64,000 nucleotides of DNA from Mycolicibacterium vinylchloridicum (GTDB taxonomy: Bacteria; Actinomycetota; Actinomycetes; Mycobacteriales; Mycobacteriaceae), in assembly GCF_013404075.1 (NCBI RefSeq), contig NZ_JACBJQ010000024.1, forward strand, positions 1-64,000, in the 5' to 3' direction. Positions 7,623-16,987 of this stretch are shown here, one piece after another. The notes under the pieces were generated by a model. The model ran no database searches, was not told the DNA's origin, and saw nothing but the letters and a program-made list of their open reading frames with translations. Every line of letters begins with the position of its first letter. Positions within the stretch are counted from its first letter, which is position 1. A program made the position numbers and the translations under genes.

Positions 7623-8443
7623 CCCGATTCGCCGGCAAGCAGGCGATCGTCACCGGTGCCGGCTCGGGAATCGGCGCGGCACTGTGCCGGGCGCTGGCCG
7701 GTGCCGGCGCGGACGTCGTCTGCAGCGATGTCGACGGTGCTGCCGCCGAACGCACCGCCGCGTCACTGGCCAGACCGGCGACCGCCCTGCAACTCGACGT
7801 CACCGACGCGTCCGCCGTGCAGCGCGCCGTCGACAGCCTCGTCGAGCGCACCGGCCGACTCGACTTGCTGTTCAACAACGCCGGGATCACCTGGGGCGGA
7901 GACACCGAACTTCTCACCCTCGATCAGTGGAACAGCATCATCGACGTCAACATCCGGGGTGTGGTTTACGGAGTGCATGCGGCCTACCCGCACATGGTTC
8001 GCCAGAAGGGCGGCCACATCGTCAACACCGCATCGATGGCGGGTCTCGCTGCCGCGGGCCGAATCACCAGCTATGTGATGACCAAGCACGCGATCGTCGG
8101 CCTGTCGCTGGCGCTGCGCACCGAGGCGCTCGGCCACGGCGTCGGGGTGCTGGCCATCTGCCCGACCGCCGTGGATACCCCGATCCTGGACAAGGGCTGG
8201 CTCGGCGACTTCAACGGCCGCGAGTTCTATCAGATGGGCCAGCGCAGTGAGACGTTCTATAGCCCAGATCGGCTGGCCGCCGATACGCTCCGGGCCATCG
8301 AACGCAACAAGGCCCTCCTGGTCGCACCTCGTCAGGCCCGCATGGCGTGGCTCTTCGCGCGCCTGGCACCCGGCCTGCTCAACCGGATGGCTGTGCGGTT
8401 CGTCGACCAGCAACGCACCGACAGAAGGCAACCGACATCATGA
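7619..8443 (+). CDS. Short-chain dehydrogenase/reductase (SDR)
   Basis: 274 residues starting at a GTG that overlaps the previous stop by four bases. TGAGSGIG (12-19), NNAG (86-89), Ser139 and Tyr152-x3-Lys156 (YVMTK) mark a complete classical SDR. The C-terminal extension, with DRLAADTLRAIERNKALLVAPRQARMAWLFARLAPG, resembles mycobacterial SDRs that act on lipid or acyl substrates and have a hydrophobic C-terminal helix. The product is the second SDR of the operon and may work in the opposite direction or on a different carbon from the first. It overlaps the kinase gene by four bases. Confidence 0.85.
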   Translation: MTRFAGKQAIVTGAGSGIGAALCRALAGAGADVVCSDVDGAAAERTAASLARPATALQLDVTDASAVQRAVDSLVERTGRLDLLFNNAGITWGGDTELLTLDQWNSIIDVNIRGVVYGVHAAYPHMVRQKGGHIVNTASMAGLAAAGRITSYVMTKHAIVGLSLALRTEALGHGVGVLAICPTAVDTPILDKGWLGDFNGREFYQMGQRSETFYSPDRLAADTLRAIERNKALLVAPRQARMAWLFARLAPGLLNRMAVRFVDQQRTDRRQPTS

Positions 8444-9513
8444 GCGCCCCGACCGCGATTCCCCGCTACCCCTCGGACGTCACCGGCAGCTGGCTGGCCG
8501 GCATCCTCAGCCGTCCCGGTGCACCCGTCGAGGTCGAGACCGTCGAGGTGACGCCGGTGGGGACGGGCCAGACCGGCGCCACCTTCCGGGTCACGGCGAC
8601 CTACGCCGCAGGTGCTGCCGACCTGCCCGCCAGCTTCATCCTCAAATTGCCGGCGGGCGATGACGCCGTCCGGGACCGGGTGACGCTGGGCTACCGCAGC
8701 GAGTGCGCGTTCTATCAATCCGTCGCCGAACTGGTGACGATCCCGATCCCGCAGTGCTACCACGTCTCCATCGCCGACGAGGGCGCCAGTTACGCACTGC
8801 TGCTTGCCGATCAGGCCCCCGCCGTCCAAGGCGATCAGATCGCCGGGTGCGATCTGCCGGAGGCACGCCTGGCGGTGCGTGCCCTGGCCGGACTGCACGG
8901 CCCGACGTGGTGCGACCCGCAGTGGCAGACGTTCCCCGGCCTGGCGATGTCGGTTGTCGGCGAGGACGCCATCCGCGGGCTGGGCGACATCTCCAAGATG
9001 GCCGCGGGTATCACCGTGGAGAAGCTCGGATCGCGGCTGAACGCCGTAGATGCCGAAACATTGGTTGCAGCCATGGATTTGGTGACGCCATGGCTGCTGA
9101 ACGCGCCGGAGCGATTCGCGCTGCTGCACGGCGACTATCGGCTGGACAATCTCCTCTTCGACGGCGAGCGCGTCAGTGTGGTCGACTGGCAGACCCTCGG
9201 AGTCGGGCTGGCCGGCCGCGACCTCGCCTACTTCACCGGCACCAGCCTGGAGCCGGCGCTGCGGGCGCAAGCCGAGAAGGACCTGGTCGCCGAATACCAC
9301 CGGGCTCTTCTCGCCACCGGGGTCGGCGACTACGACGCGGAAACCTGTTGGCACGACTATTTGTTGGGGATGATCCAGGTTCCGCTGATCTCCGCACTCG
9401 GCTGCGCGTTCGCGGTGGAAACCGAACGCGGTGACGACATGATGGCTGCGATGCTGCGCCGGGGCTGTGCGGCTATCCGCGATCTAGGCACACTGGAACT
9501 GATCACGAGCTAG
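8440..9513 (+). CDS. Aminoglycoside-phosphotransferase-fold kinase (APH/ecdysteroid-kinase-like)
   Basis: 357 residues from the ATG overlapping the SDR stop. The catalytic loop HGDYRLDN (230-237) and the metal-binding VVDWQ with Asp249 define an APH-superfamily kinase; the N-lobe includes FILKLP (67-72). Proteins of this group annotated phosphotransferase or CHK-like are common in mycobacterial lipid and steroid catabolic clusters, and their substrates are mostly unknown. Its strict coupling to SDR, monooxygenase and hydrolase genes suggests phosphorylation of a small hydroxylated metabolite rather than antibiotic resistance. A second, related kinase occurs at 59049. Confidence 0.75.
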   Translation: MSAPTAIPRYPSDVTGSWLAGILSRPGAPVEVETVEVTPVGTGQTGATFRVTATYAAGAADLPASFILKLPAGDDAVRDRVTLGYRSECAFYQSVAELVTIPIPQCYHVSIADEGASYALLLADQAPAVQGDQIAGCDLPEARLAVRALAGLHGPTWCDPQWQTFPGLAMSVVGEDAIRGLGDISKMAAGITVEKLGSRLNAVDAETLVAAMDLVTPWLLNAPERFALLHGDYRLDNLLFDGERVSVVDWQTLGVGLAGRDLAYFTGTSLEPALRAQAEKDLVAEYHRALLATGVGDYDAETCWHDYLLGMIQVPLISALGCAFAVETERGDDMMAAMLRRGCAAIRDLGTLELITS

Positions 9514-9522
9514 GAGCACACG

Positions 9523-10869
9523 TTGGGCGAATCCATGCCCCGCACCGCGATCATCGGCGCGGGCATCAGCGGGCTGACCTCTTCCAAGATGCTCAAGGAC
9601 TACGGCGTGCCCTACACCACCTTCGAGCTGTCCGACCGCATCGGCGGCAACTGGGCCTTCGCCAACCCCAACGGATTGAGCAGCGCCTACCGGTCCCTTC
9701 ACATCGACACCTCGAAGCAACGGTTGTCGTTCCGGGATTTCCCTATCCCCGAACATTTTCCGTCGTTCCCGCACCACAGCGACATCAAGACCTATCTGGA
9801 CTCCTACGCCGAAACCTTCGGGTTGCTGGAGAACATCGAGTTCAACAACGGCGTCCGGCACGCGGCTCTCAATGGGGATGGCCGCTGGGACATCACCGAC
9901 CAGAATGGCGCGACGCGGGAATTCGACCTTCTCGTGGTCGGCAACGGCCACCACTGGGATGCCCGATATCCGGACTTCCCCGGTGAATTCACCGGCGAGA
10001 CAATCCATTCGCACCACTACATCGACCCGCAGACCCCACTGAACCTGACCGGCAAGCGGATCCTGGTGGTCGGAATCGGCAACAGTGCTGCCGACATCAC
10101 CGTGGAGCTGTCCTCGCGCACCCTGCAGAACACGGTGACCCTGTCGACCCGCTCGAGCGCCTGGATCGTGCCCAAGTACATCGCCGGGCGCCCCGGCGAC
10201 AGCGTGTGGCAGACGTCGCCGTACATCCCGTTGTCCTGGCAGCGCAAGGCGGTTCAGCTGCTGGCGCCCGCGATGGGTATCAATCCCCAGCTGTACGGCC
10301 TGCCTGCGCCGAACCACAAGCTGTTCGAGGCGCACCCCACCCAATCGGTGGAACTGCCGCTGCGGCTGGGCTCCGGCGACGTCATCCCCAAGCCCAACGT
10401 GAGCCGCCTCGACGGGGACACCGTCCACTTCGACGACGGCACCAGCGGGGTATTCGACGCGATCGTCTACGCCACCGGCTACAACATCACGTTCCCGTTC
10501 TTCGACCCCGACTTCGTCAGCGCACCGGACAACGCCATCCGGCTCTACAAGCGAATGTTCCTCCCGGGCATGGACAATCTGGTGTTCATCGGGTTCGCCC
10601 AGGCGGTGCCGACCCTGTTTCCGTTCATCGAATGCCAGGCGAAACTGCTGGCCGCCTACGCGGTGGGGCGCTACGCCTTGCCGCCGGTCGCGGAGATGGA
10701 GCGGGTGATCGACGCCGACCAGAAGCTCTACGTCGGGCATTGCACCGACCGGCCACGGCACACCCAGCAGGTCGACTACTTCCACTACGACCACGACATC
10801 CGCACCAGGGAACTGCCGGCCGGTATGAAACGCGCCGAACTGGCCCGCCGCCGAAAGGTGGCCGTATGA
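9523..10869 (+). CDS. Flavin-containing monooxygenase (FMO/BVMO class B)
   Basis: 448 residues from a TTG at 9523, preferred because TAGGAG is six bases upstream; an ATG at 9535 is further from it. FAD-binding GAGISG (12-17), NADPH-binding GIGNSA (184-189) and the fingerprint F156-x-G-x3-H162-x3-Y166 (FTGETIHSHHY) identify a class B flavoprotein monooxygenase. It inserts one oxygen from O2 using NADPH, into a heteroatom or a ketone. The nine-base gap from the kinase and the ATGA overlap with the following hydrolase suggest that its product, perhaps an ester or lactone, is hydrolysed by the next protein. Confidence 0.85.
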   Translation: MGESMPRTAIIGAGISGLTSSKMLKDYGVPYTTFELSDRIGGNWAFANPNGLSSAYRSLHIDTSKQRLSFRDFPIPEHFPSFPHHSDIKTYLDSYAETFGLLENIEFNNGVRHAALNGDGRWDITDQNGATREFDLLVVGNGHHWDARYPDFPGEFTGETIHSHHYIDPQTPLNLTGKRILVVGIGNSAADITVELSSRTLQNTVTLSTRSSAWIVPKYIAGRPGDSVWQTSPYIPLSWQRKAVQLLAPAMGINPQLYGLPAPNHKLFEAHPTQSVELPLRLGSGDVIPKPNVSRLDGDTVHFDDGTSGVFDAIVYATGYNITFPFFDPDFVSAPDNAIRLYKRMFLPGMDNLVFIGFAQAVPTLFPFIECQAKLLAAYAVGRYALPPVAEMERVIDADQKLYVGHCTDRPRHTQQVDYFHYDHDIRTRELPAGMKRAELARRRKVAV

Positions 10870-11807
10870 CCCGCACCGACATCACCTTCGATTCCTCGGG
10901 AGTGCGCTGCAGCGGATGGCATTTCCCCGGCGAGGGGAACACCTTCGCCGGCCCGGCCGGGCGCCCGATAGTGGTGATGGGTCACGGCTTCGGCGGAACC
11001 AAGGACTCGGGGCTGGAGCCGTTCGCCCAGCGGATCAGCGCCGCCGGCGTCGATGTGCTCGCCTTCGACTACCGCGGGTTCGGTGCATCCGAAGGCACAC
11101 CGCGGCAGACGGTTTCGGTTGCCGCGCAGATCGGTGACTTCGAGGCCGCGGTCGCCGCGGCCAAGCGGCTGCCGGGGGTCGACCCGAATCGGATCGTGCT
11201 GTGGGGCTCGTCGATGTCCGGTGGTCACATCTTCCGGGTGGCCGCCGACCGCGACGATATCGCGGGTGTGGTCGCGATGACGCCGTTGACCAGCGGGGTG
11301 GCCGTCAGCCGCGCCGCCGTCGAACACCGCGATGTCGGGCAGGCGCTGAAATGGACAGCGGTGGGCCTCAAGAGTCGCATCGATGTGGCCCGCGGTCGTC
11401 GCCCGACACTGATGCCGCTGGTCGCCCACCCCGGTCAGCCCGGGGCGCTGGCGCTGGACGGGGCCTACGAGAGCTACACCGCGATGGCCGGACCGACTTG
11501 GCGTAACGAGGTCGACTCGGCGGTCGGCCTGCAGATCGCCTCGATCCGAACGGCGGACGCCGCCAAGCGGTTACGCTGTCCGCTGCTGGTGCAGATCGCC
11601 GACTTCGACCGCTACGTGCCTGCCGAGTCGGTGGTCAAGACCGCCGTGCTGGGCAGGGGAGAAGTGCACCACTATCCCTGTGACCACTTCGACGTCTGGC
11701 CCGGGCACAACTGGTTCGAAAGGGCCGCCGGTGACCAGGTGGCCTTCCTGACCCGCCACCTCAGTACTTCGTCGACCCCTGATCCACGGAAATCGCTTCA
11801 GCGGTAA
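10866..11807 (+). CDS. Alpha/beta hydrolase
   Basis: 313 residues, starting on an ATG overlapping the monooxygenase stop. HGFGG (40-44) is a likely oxyanion region, and GSSMS with Ser116 as probable nucleophile follows a beta-strand (RIVLWGSSMSGG). A late Asp and a His in CDHFDVWPGH could complete the triad. The family includes acylaminoacyl-peptidase-like and dienelactone-hydrolase-like esterases. Its translation is coupled to a class B flavin monooxygenase, so lactone or ester hydrolysis is a reasonable inference. Its 3' end overlaps the convergent SDR gene by 47 bp. Confidence 0.8.
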   Translation: MTRTDITFDSSGVRCSGWHFPGEGNTFAGPAGRPIVVMGHGFGGTKDSGLEPFAQRISAAGVDVLAFDYRGFGASEGTPRQTVSVAAQIGDFEAAVAAAKRLPGVDPNRIVLWGSSMSGGHIFRVAADRDDIAGVVAMTPLTSGVAVSRAAVEHRDVGQALKWTAVGLKSRIDVARGRRPTLMPLVAHPGQPGALALDGAYESYTAMAGPTWRNEVDSAVGLQIASIRTADAAKRLRCPLLVQIADFDRYVPAESVVKTAVLGRGEVHHYPCDHFDVWPGHNWFERAAGDQVAFLTRHLSTSSTPDPRKSLQR

Positions 11808-12582
11808 TCAGTTTCGCGTCGTCGCTGGCCAAGAAGCACACGGTGTCGGCGATGTCCTCCGGCTCGGCGATGTAGATCGGCAGGAACGGCAGCATCATGT
11901 TCTGAAGTGCCGGGTTGGTCTCCATTGCCTTGCCCAATGCGGCCACCATGTCCCCGGTGCCCATATCGGTGTTGACCGGACCGGGGTGCACGCTGTTGAC
12001 CCGGATGTTGTGCTTGCCGAGTTCGGCGGCGAACGCCCGGGCCATGCCGGTGACGGCGTGCTTGCTCGCGGTGTAGTGCACCATGAACGGCTGCAGCTTG
12101 ATACCGGCGGCGGAGCTGATCAGAATCACCGACCCGCCGCGGCCGGCTTCGACCATTGTTGGCGCGCCGGCCATCACGGTGTTCCAGGTCCCGGTCACGT
12201 TGACGTCCATGACATCCCGGAACGCCTCCGGGGTGATCTCGTCCCATGCTGCAGGCGAGGTGATACCCGCGTTCGCGACGATGATGTCGAGACGGCCCAG
12301 CTCGGCGACGCCGTCTCGCACCACGTCCTTGAGGCCCTCGAGGTCGCGGGTGTCGACGACGGCCGACATGATGCGCTGCCCGGTGGCCTCGACCAGACGC
12401 ACGGTCTCGGCGAACTCCTCGGGGGTGGCCGGGTTGTACGGGACGCAGTCCGGCAGCTTGCCCGCGATGTCGACGGCGATGATGTCGGCGCCCTCGCTCG
12501 CCATCTTCACCGCGTGCGCGCGGCCTTGCCCGCGAGCGGCTCCGGTGATGAATGCGACCTTGCCGCTGAGCTTTCCTGTCAT
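11761..12582 (-). CDS. Mycofactocin-type SDR family oxidoreductase
   Basis: 273 residues. TGAARGQGRAHAV (13-25) and the extended region after VDI (residues 38-62) are typical of the mycofactocin-coupled SDR group, which keeps its nicotinamide cofactor bound and passes electrons to mycofactocin. NAG (104-106) and Tyr170-x3-Lys174 (YTASK) complete the active site. It begins with an ATGA overlap on the upstream acyl-CoA dehydrogenase gene, so the two form a short operon. Likely an alcohol dehydrogenase-type step; the substrate is unknown. Assignment to the mycofactocin subgroup rests on motif resemblance. Confidence 0.75.
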   Translation of the reverse strand: MTGKLSGKVAFITGAARGQGRAHAVKMASEGADIIAVDIAGKLPDCVPYNPATPEEFAETVRLVEATGQRIMSAVVDTRDLEGLKDVVRDGVAELGRLDIIVANAGITSPAAWDEITPEAFRDVMDVNVTGTWNTVMAGAPTMVEAGRGGSVILISSAAGIKLQPFMVHYTASKHAVTGMARAFAAELGKHNIRVNSVHPGPVNTDMGTGDMVAALGKAMETNPALQNMMLPFLPIYIAEPEDIADTVCFLASDDAKLITAEAISVDQGSTKY

Positions 12583-13742
12583 GCCTTGCGCTGCGCTTCC
12601 TTGACTAGTCCGCCGCCTACGATAAGGCGCTGAATTTCGCTGGTGCCCTCATACAGTCGTAGCAGACGGACCTCGCGATAGATCCGCTCGACCGGCACAC
12701 CACGCATGTAACCTGCCCCGCCGTGCACCTGGACGGCGAGATCGGCGACATTGCCCGCCATCTCGGTGCAGAACAGTTTGGCCACTGACGGGGCGATCCT
12801 GCGGTCCTCGTTGTCGACCCACTTGCGCGCGGCGTCGCGCACCAGTGCGCGCCCGGCCATCACCCCGGTCTGCTGATCGGCCAGCATCGCCTGTACCAGC
12901 TGGAAATTGCCGATCGGTGTGCCGCCCTGCGTCGCGGTCGCCGCGTAGGCGACCGACTCGTCGAGCGCGCGCTGGGCGGAGCCGACCGCAAGGGCGGCGA
13001 TGTGAATGCGCCCACGGGCCAGCGACGTCATCGCCGCCCGGTACCCGATGTCCTCGCTACCGCCGATCAGGGTGTCGTCGCCGACCCGGACATCGGTGAA
13101 GTTCACATCCGAGGTCCAGGCACCCTCCTGACCCATCTTGGCGTCCTTGGCGCCGATCTCGACACCGGCAGTGTCCGCAGGTACCAGGAACACCGCGATC
13201 CCCGCGCCTTGCTCGTCGGCGGGCCGGGTGCGGGCGAACACGATGAACAGGTTCGCCACCGGTGCGTTGGTGATGTACTGCTTGCGACCGGTGATCACCC
13301 AATCCTCGCCGTCGCGAACAGCTTTCGTCTTAAGGCCGGACGGATTTGAGCCGGCACCCGGCTCGGTCAGCGCGAAGGAGGCGACGACCTCGCCGGACGC
13401 GATCGGTTCCAGCCAGCGTGCCCGCTGCTCGTCGGTGCCGAACCCGACCAGCACCTGACCGGCGATGCCGTTGTTGGTGCCGAACATCGACCGCAGGGCC
13501 AGGCTCGTGTAACCCAGTTCCATCGCCAGCTCGACGTCCTGGGCGATGTTCAGTCCCAGCCCGCCCCACTCCTGCGGAATCGCGTAGCCGAACAGGCCCA
13601 TCTTCTTTGCCTGGTCGCGCAGATCGTCGGGCACCTTGTCGTCGGCCATGATCTCCGCCTCCCGCGGCACCACGGCCGACCGCACGAAGTGGCGGGTCTG
13701 GGCCAGAATCTCGCGGAAGTCGTCGTCGCTGACGTCGGTCAT
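12579..13742 (-). CDS. Acyl-CoA dehydrogenase
   Basis: 387 residues, a normal ACAD length. It contains FALTEPGAGSNPSG (FAD/substrate segment), a helical C-terminal domain and LYEGTSEIQR near the end, with the canonical catalytic Glu365. It forms the alpha,beta double bond of an acyl-CoA and passes electrons to ETF. It is transcribed divergently from the SDR at 13839, sharing a 96-bp intergenic region with a palindrome, and is followed by a mycofactocin SDR. It is probably under the GntR regulator encoded at 16988. Confidence 0.88.
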   Translation of the reverse strand: MTDVSDDDFREILAQTRHFVRSAVVPREAEIMADDKVPDDLRDQAKKMGLFGYAIPQEWGGLGLNIAQDVELAMELGYTSLALRSMFGTNNGIAGQVLVGFGTDEQRARWLEPIASGEVVASFALTEPGAGSNPSGLKTKAVRDGEDWVITGRKQYITNAPVANLFIVFARTRPADEQGAGIAVFLVPADTAGVEIGAKDAKMGQEGAWTSDVNFTDVRVGDDTLIGGSEDIGYRAAMTSLARGRIHIAALAVGSAQRALDESVAYAATATQGGTPIGNFQLVQAMLADQQTGVMAGRALVRDAARKWVDNEDRRIAPSVAKLFCTEMAGNVADLAVQVHGGAGYMRGVPVERIYREVRLLRLYEGTSEIQRLIVGGGLVKEAQRKA

Positions 13743-13777
13743 CAGGCTCCTAGGTGGTGGGGGCGCTGGCTCCGGCG

Positions 13778-13796
13778 ATCATATATGAAATATGAT
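13778..13796. promoter_or_regulatory. Perfect 7-bp inverted repeat with 5-bp spacer in a divergent promoter
   Basis: ATCATAT-ATGAA-ATATGAT lies between the divergent acyl-CoA dehydrogenase and SDR genes. It is AT-rich in otherwise GC-rich DNA, so it may combine a -10 region with an operator. The GntR gene at 16988, last in the rightward operon, is the obvious candidate to bind it; this is inferred. Confidence 0.5.
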
Positions 13797-13838
13797 GTTG
13801 CCGATTCGGGGGTTCGTCGAAGGATAGAGGGAGATCAG

Positions 13839-14579
13839 ATGTCATTGCTGGCCGGCCAGACCGCGGTTATCACCGGTGGAGCGCAGGGCCTGGGCTTTGC
13901 GATCGCCGAGCAGTTCATCGCCGAGGGCGCCCGCGTGGTGCTCGGTGACCTCAATCTCGACGCCACCGCGGAGGCGGTCAACAAGCTCGGTGGCGCCGAC
14001 GTCGCCCGCGCGGTGCAGTGCAATGTCACCGCCTACGCCGACGTGGACGCACTCGTCGACTCGGCGATCGAGCAGTTCGGCAGCTTCGACATCATGGTGA
14101 ACAACGCCGGGATCACGCGCGACGCCACCCTGCGCAAGATGACCGAGGACGAGTTCGACCAGGTCATCTCGGTGCACCTGAAGGGCACCTGGAACGGCTT
14201 GAAGAAAGCTTCCATGGTGATGCGTGAGCAGAAGAGCGGCGCGATCGTGAACATGTCCTCGATCTCGGGCAAGGTCGGCATGATCGGACAGACCAACTAC
14301 TCGGCAGCCAAGGCCGGCATCGTCGGGATGACCAAGGCCGCTTCCAAGGAGCTTGCCCACCTGGGCGTGCGGGTCAACGCCATCCAGCCGGGCCTGATCC
14401 GCTCGGCGATGACCGAGGCCATGCCGCAACGCATTTGGGATTCCAAGGTCGCTGAGGTGCCGATGGGCCGGGCGGGGGAACCGTCCGAGGTCGCCAAGGT
14501 GGCACTGTTCCTGGCCTCCGACCTGTCGTCGTACATGACCGGAACGGTGCTCGAGGTCACCGGCGGACGGCACCTGTGA
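13839..14579 (+). CDS. FabG-like SDR (3-oxoacyl/3-hydroxyacyl reductase type)
   Basis: 246 residues from ATG 13839, with AGGGAGA upstream. ITGGAQGLG (11-19), NNAG (88-91), Ser141 and Tyr154-x3-Lys158 (YSAAK) give a complete SDR. Length and pattern match FabG-like 3-ketoacyl reductases and 3-hydroxyacyl-CoA dehydrogenases. It is first in an operon with a thiolase (4-bp overlap), an acyl-CoA dehydrogenase and a GntR regulator, so a 3-hydroxyacyl-CoA dehydrogenase role in a dedicated beta-oxidation is likely. Confidence 0.85.
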   Translation: MSLLAGQTAVITGGAQGLGFAIAEQFIAEGARVVLGDLNLDATAEAVNKLGGADVARAVQCNVTAYADVDALVDSAIEQFGSFDIMVNNAGITRDATLRKMTEDEFDQVISVHLKGTWNGLKKASMVMREQKSGAIVNMSSISGKVGMIGQTNYSAAKAGIVGMTKAASKELAHLGVRVNAIQPGLIRSAMTEAMPQRIWDSKVAEVPMGRAGEPSEVAKVALFLASDLSSYMTGTVLEVTGGRHL

Positions 14580-15796
14580 CGCGCACGGCCGTCATCTGCG
14601 AGCCGGTCCGCACGCCGATCGGCCGCTACGGCGGCATGTTCGCTTCACTGACGGCCGTCGACCTCGGGGTGGCCGCACTCAAAGGCCTGCTGGCCCGTAC
14701 CGGGGTTGCGCCCGACGCCGTCGAGGACGTGATCCTCGGGCACTGCTATCCCAACAGCGAGGCGCCGGCGATCGGCCGGGTCGTGGCGCTCGATGCCGGC
14801 CTGCCGGTGACGGTGCCGGGAATGCAGGTCGACCGGCGCTGCGGCTCGGGGCTGCAGGCCGCCATCCAGGGCTGCCTCCAAGTCGCTTCTGGCGACAACG
14901 ATCTCGTGGTCGCGGGCGGCGCAGAGAGCATGAGCAATGTCGCTTTCTATTCGACCGACATGCGCTGGGGTGGCAGCCGCGGCGGGGTGAAGGTGCACGA
15001 CGGGTTGGCCCGTGGGCGTACCACCGCAGGCGGCAAGCACTACCCGGTGCCGGGCGGCATGCTGGAGACCGCGGAGAACCTGCGTCGCGAATACCGCATC
15101 TCGCGTCGGGAACAGGACGAGCTCGCGGTGGCCTCCCATCAGCGGGCGGTGGCGGCGCAGAAGGACGGCATCCTCGCCGAGGAGATCGTCCCCGTCACTG
15201 TCACGAGCCGTCGCGGCGACGATGTGATCGACACCGACGAACATCCCAGGGCTGACACGACGGTCGAATCGCTGAGCAAGCTCAAACCCGTTCTGCTCAA
15301 AGAGGATCCGGATGCCACCGTCACGGCCGGAAATTCGAGTGGGCAGAACGACGCCGCCTCGATGTGCATCGTCACCACTCCGGAGCGGGCCGCCGAACTG
15401 GGGCTCACGCCGCTGGTTCGGTTGGTCTCGTGGGGCTGCGCCGGCGTCGGGCCAGAGGTGATGGGCATCGGTCCGGTGCCCGCCACCGAGGTCGCGCTGG
15501 CCAAAGCCGGTCTGAGGATGTCCGACATCGACCTGATCGAGCTCAACGAGGCGTTCGCAGCGCAGGCGCTGGCCTGCATGCGGGCATGGCATTTCACCGA
15601 CGCCGACCACCAGCGCACCAACGTCCACGGCTCCGGGATCTCGCTCGGGCATCCGGTCGGGGCCACCGGCGGACGGATGCTGGCGACGCTGGCCCGTGAG
15701 CTGCACCGGCGCGACGCCCGCTACGGGCTGGAGACGATGTGCATCGGCGGCGGCCAGGGGCTGGCTGCGGTGTTCGAAAGGGTGGACACCAAATGA
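14576..15796 (+). CDS. Acetyl-CoA acyltransferase (thiolase)
   Basis: 406 residues from a GTG overlapping the SDR stop by four bases. Nucleophile Cys89 in DRRCGSGLQ, His359 in GHPVGATGGRM and Cys389 in CIGGGQG are all present, so this is a degradative-type thiolase that cleaves 3-ketoacyl-CoA with CoA. Length fits the FadA family. Its ATGA overlap with the downstream acyl-CoA dehydrogenase gene places it inside a compact beta-oxidation operon. Confidence 0.9.
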   Translation: MTRTAVICEPVRTPIGRYGGMFASLTAVDLGVAALKGLLARTGVAPDAVEDVILGHCYPNSEAPAIGRVVALDAGLPVTVPGMQVDRRCGSGLQAAIQGCLQVASGDNDLVVAGGAESMSNVAFYSTDMRWGGSRGGVKVHDGLARGRTTAGGKHYPVPGGMLETAENLRREYRISRREQDELAVASHQRAVAAQKDGILAEEIVPVTVTSRRGDDVIDTDEHPRADTTVESLSKLKPVLLKEDPDATVTAGNSSGQNDAASMCIVTTPERAAELGLTPLVRLVSWGCAGVGPEVMGIGPVPATEVALAKAGLRMSDIDLIELNEAFAAQALACMRAWHFTDADHQRTNVHGSGISLGHPVGATGGRMLATLARELHRRDARYGLETMCIGGGQGLAAVFERVDTK

Positions 15797-16986
15797 CCCG
15801 TATTGCCCAGACGCTCGGCCTGACCGAGGTCCAGACCGAAATCGTCTCCACCGTCCGGCAATTCGTCGACAAGGAGATCATCCCCAACGCCCAGGAGCTC
15901 GAGCACTCCGATACCTATCCGCAGGCGATCGTCGACCAGATGCGGGAAATGGGCCTGTTCGGCCTGATGATTCCCGAGGAGTACGGCGGGCTGGGCGAGT
16001 CGCTGCTCACCTACGCGCTGTGCGTCGAGGAACTGGCCCGCGGCTGGATGAGCGTCTCCGGGGTGATCAACACCCATTTCATCGTGGCCTACATGATCCG
16101 TCAGCACGGCACCGATGAGCAGAAACAGCGTTTCCTGCCCCGAATGGCCACCGGCGAGATCCGCGGCGCGTTCTCGATGTCGGAGCCCGAGCTCGGTTCC
16201 GACGTTGCCGCTATCCGCACCAAGGCGAAGTACAACGGCGACGGCACGTACACCATCGACGGCCAGAAGATGTGGTTGACCAACGGCGGCAGCTCGACTC
16301 TGGTCGCCGCGCTGGTGCGCACCGATGAGGGCGCGGACAAGCCGCATCGCAACCTCACCGCCTTCCTGGTCGAAAAGCCCTCGGGCTTCGGTGAAGTCGC
16401 ACCGGGTCTGACGATCCCGGGCAAGATCGACAAGCTCGGCTACAAGGGCATCGACACCACCGAGATGATCTTCGACGGGTATGTCGCCAGTGCCGACGAC
16501 GTGCTGGGCGCCCAGCCGGGGCAGGGCTTCTTCCAGATGATGGACGGTGTCGAGGTCGGCCGCGTCAACGTCTCGGCTCGCGCCTGTGGCGTCGGTATCC
16601 GGGCGTTCGAGCTGGCGGTTCGCTATGCCCAGCAGCGCACCACCTTCGGCAAGCCGATCGCCGAGCACCAGGCCATCGCCTTCCAGCTTGCCGAGATGGC
16701 CACGAAAGTCGAAGCGGCACACCTGATGATGGTCAACGCCGCGCGGCTCAAGGACTCCGGCGAGCGCAACGACGTGGCCGCAGGCATGGCGAAGTACCTG
16801 GCCAGTGAATTCTGCGCGGAGGTGACCCAGCAGAGCTTCCGCATCCACGGCGGATACGGATACTCCAAGGAATACGAGATCGAACGGCTGATGCGGGACG
16901 CACCGTTCCTGCTCATCGGTGAGGGCACCAGCGAGATCCAGAAGAACATCATCAGCAAGCGGCTGCTTGCCGACTACCGGATCTGA
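15793..16986 (+). CDS. Acyl-CoA dehydrogenase
   Basis: 397 residues from ATG 15793, overlapping the thiolase stop. FSMSEPELGSDVA, MWLTNGG and a C-terminal LIGEGTSEIQ with catalytic Glu377 identify a standard acyl-CoA dehydrogenase. It donates electrons to ETF. With the SDR and thiolase it supplies three of the four beta-oxidation activities, lacking only a hydratase in this operon. The GntR gene follows after one base. Confidence 0.9.
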   Translation: MTRIAQTLGLTEVQTEIVSTVRQFVDKEIIPNAQELEHSDTYPQAIVDQMREMGLFGLMIPEEYGGLGESLLTYALCVEELARGWMSVSGVINTHFIVAYMIRQHGTDEQKQRFLPRMATGEIRGAFSMSEPELGSDVAAIRTKAKYNGDGTYTIDGQKMWLTNGGSSTLVAALVRTDEGADKPHRNLTAFLVEKPSGFGEVAPGLTIPGKIDKLGYKGIDTTEMIFDGYVASADDVLGAQPGQGFFQMMDGVEVGRVNVSARACGVGIRAFELAVRYAQQRTTFGKPIAEHQAIAFQLAEMATKVEAAHLMMVNAARLKDSGERNDVAAGMAKYLASEFCAEVTQQSFRIHGGYGYSKEYEIERLMRDAPFLLIGEGTSEIQKNIISKRLLADYRI

Positions 16987-16987
16987 C

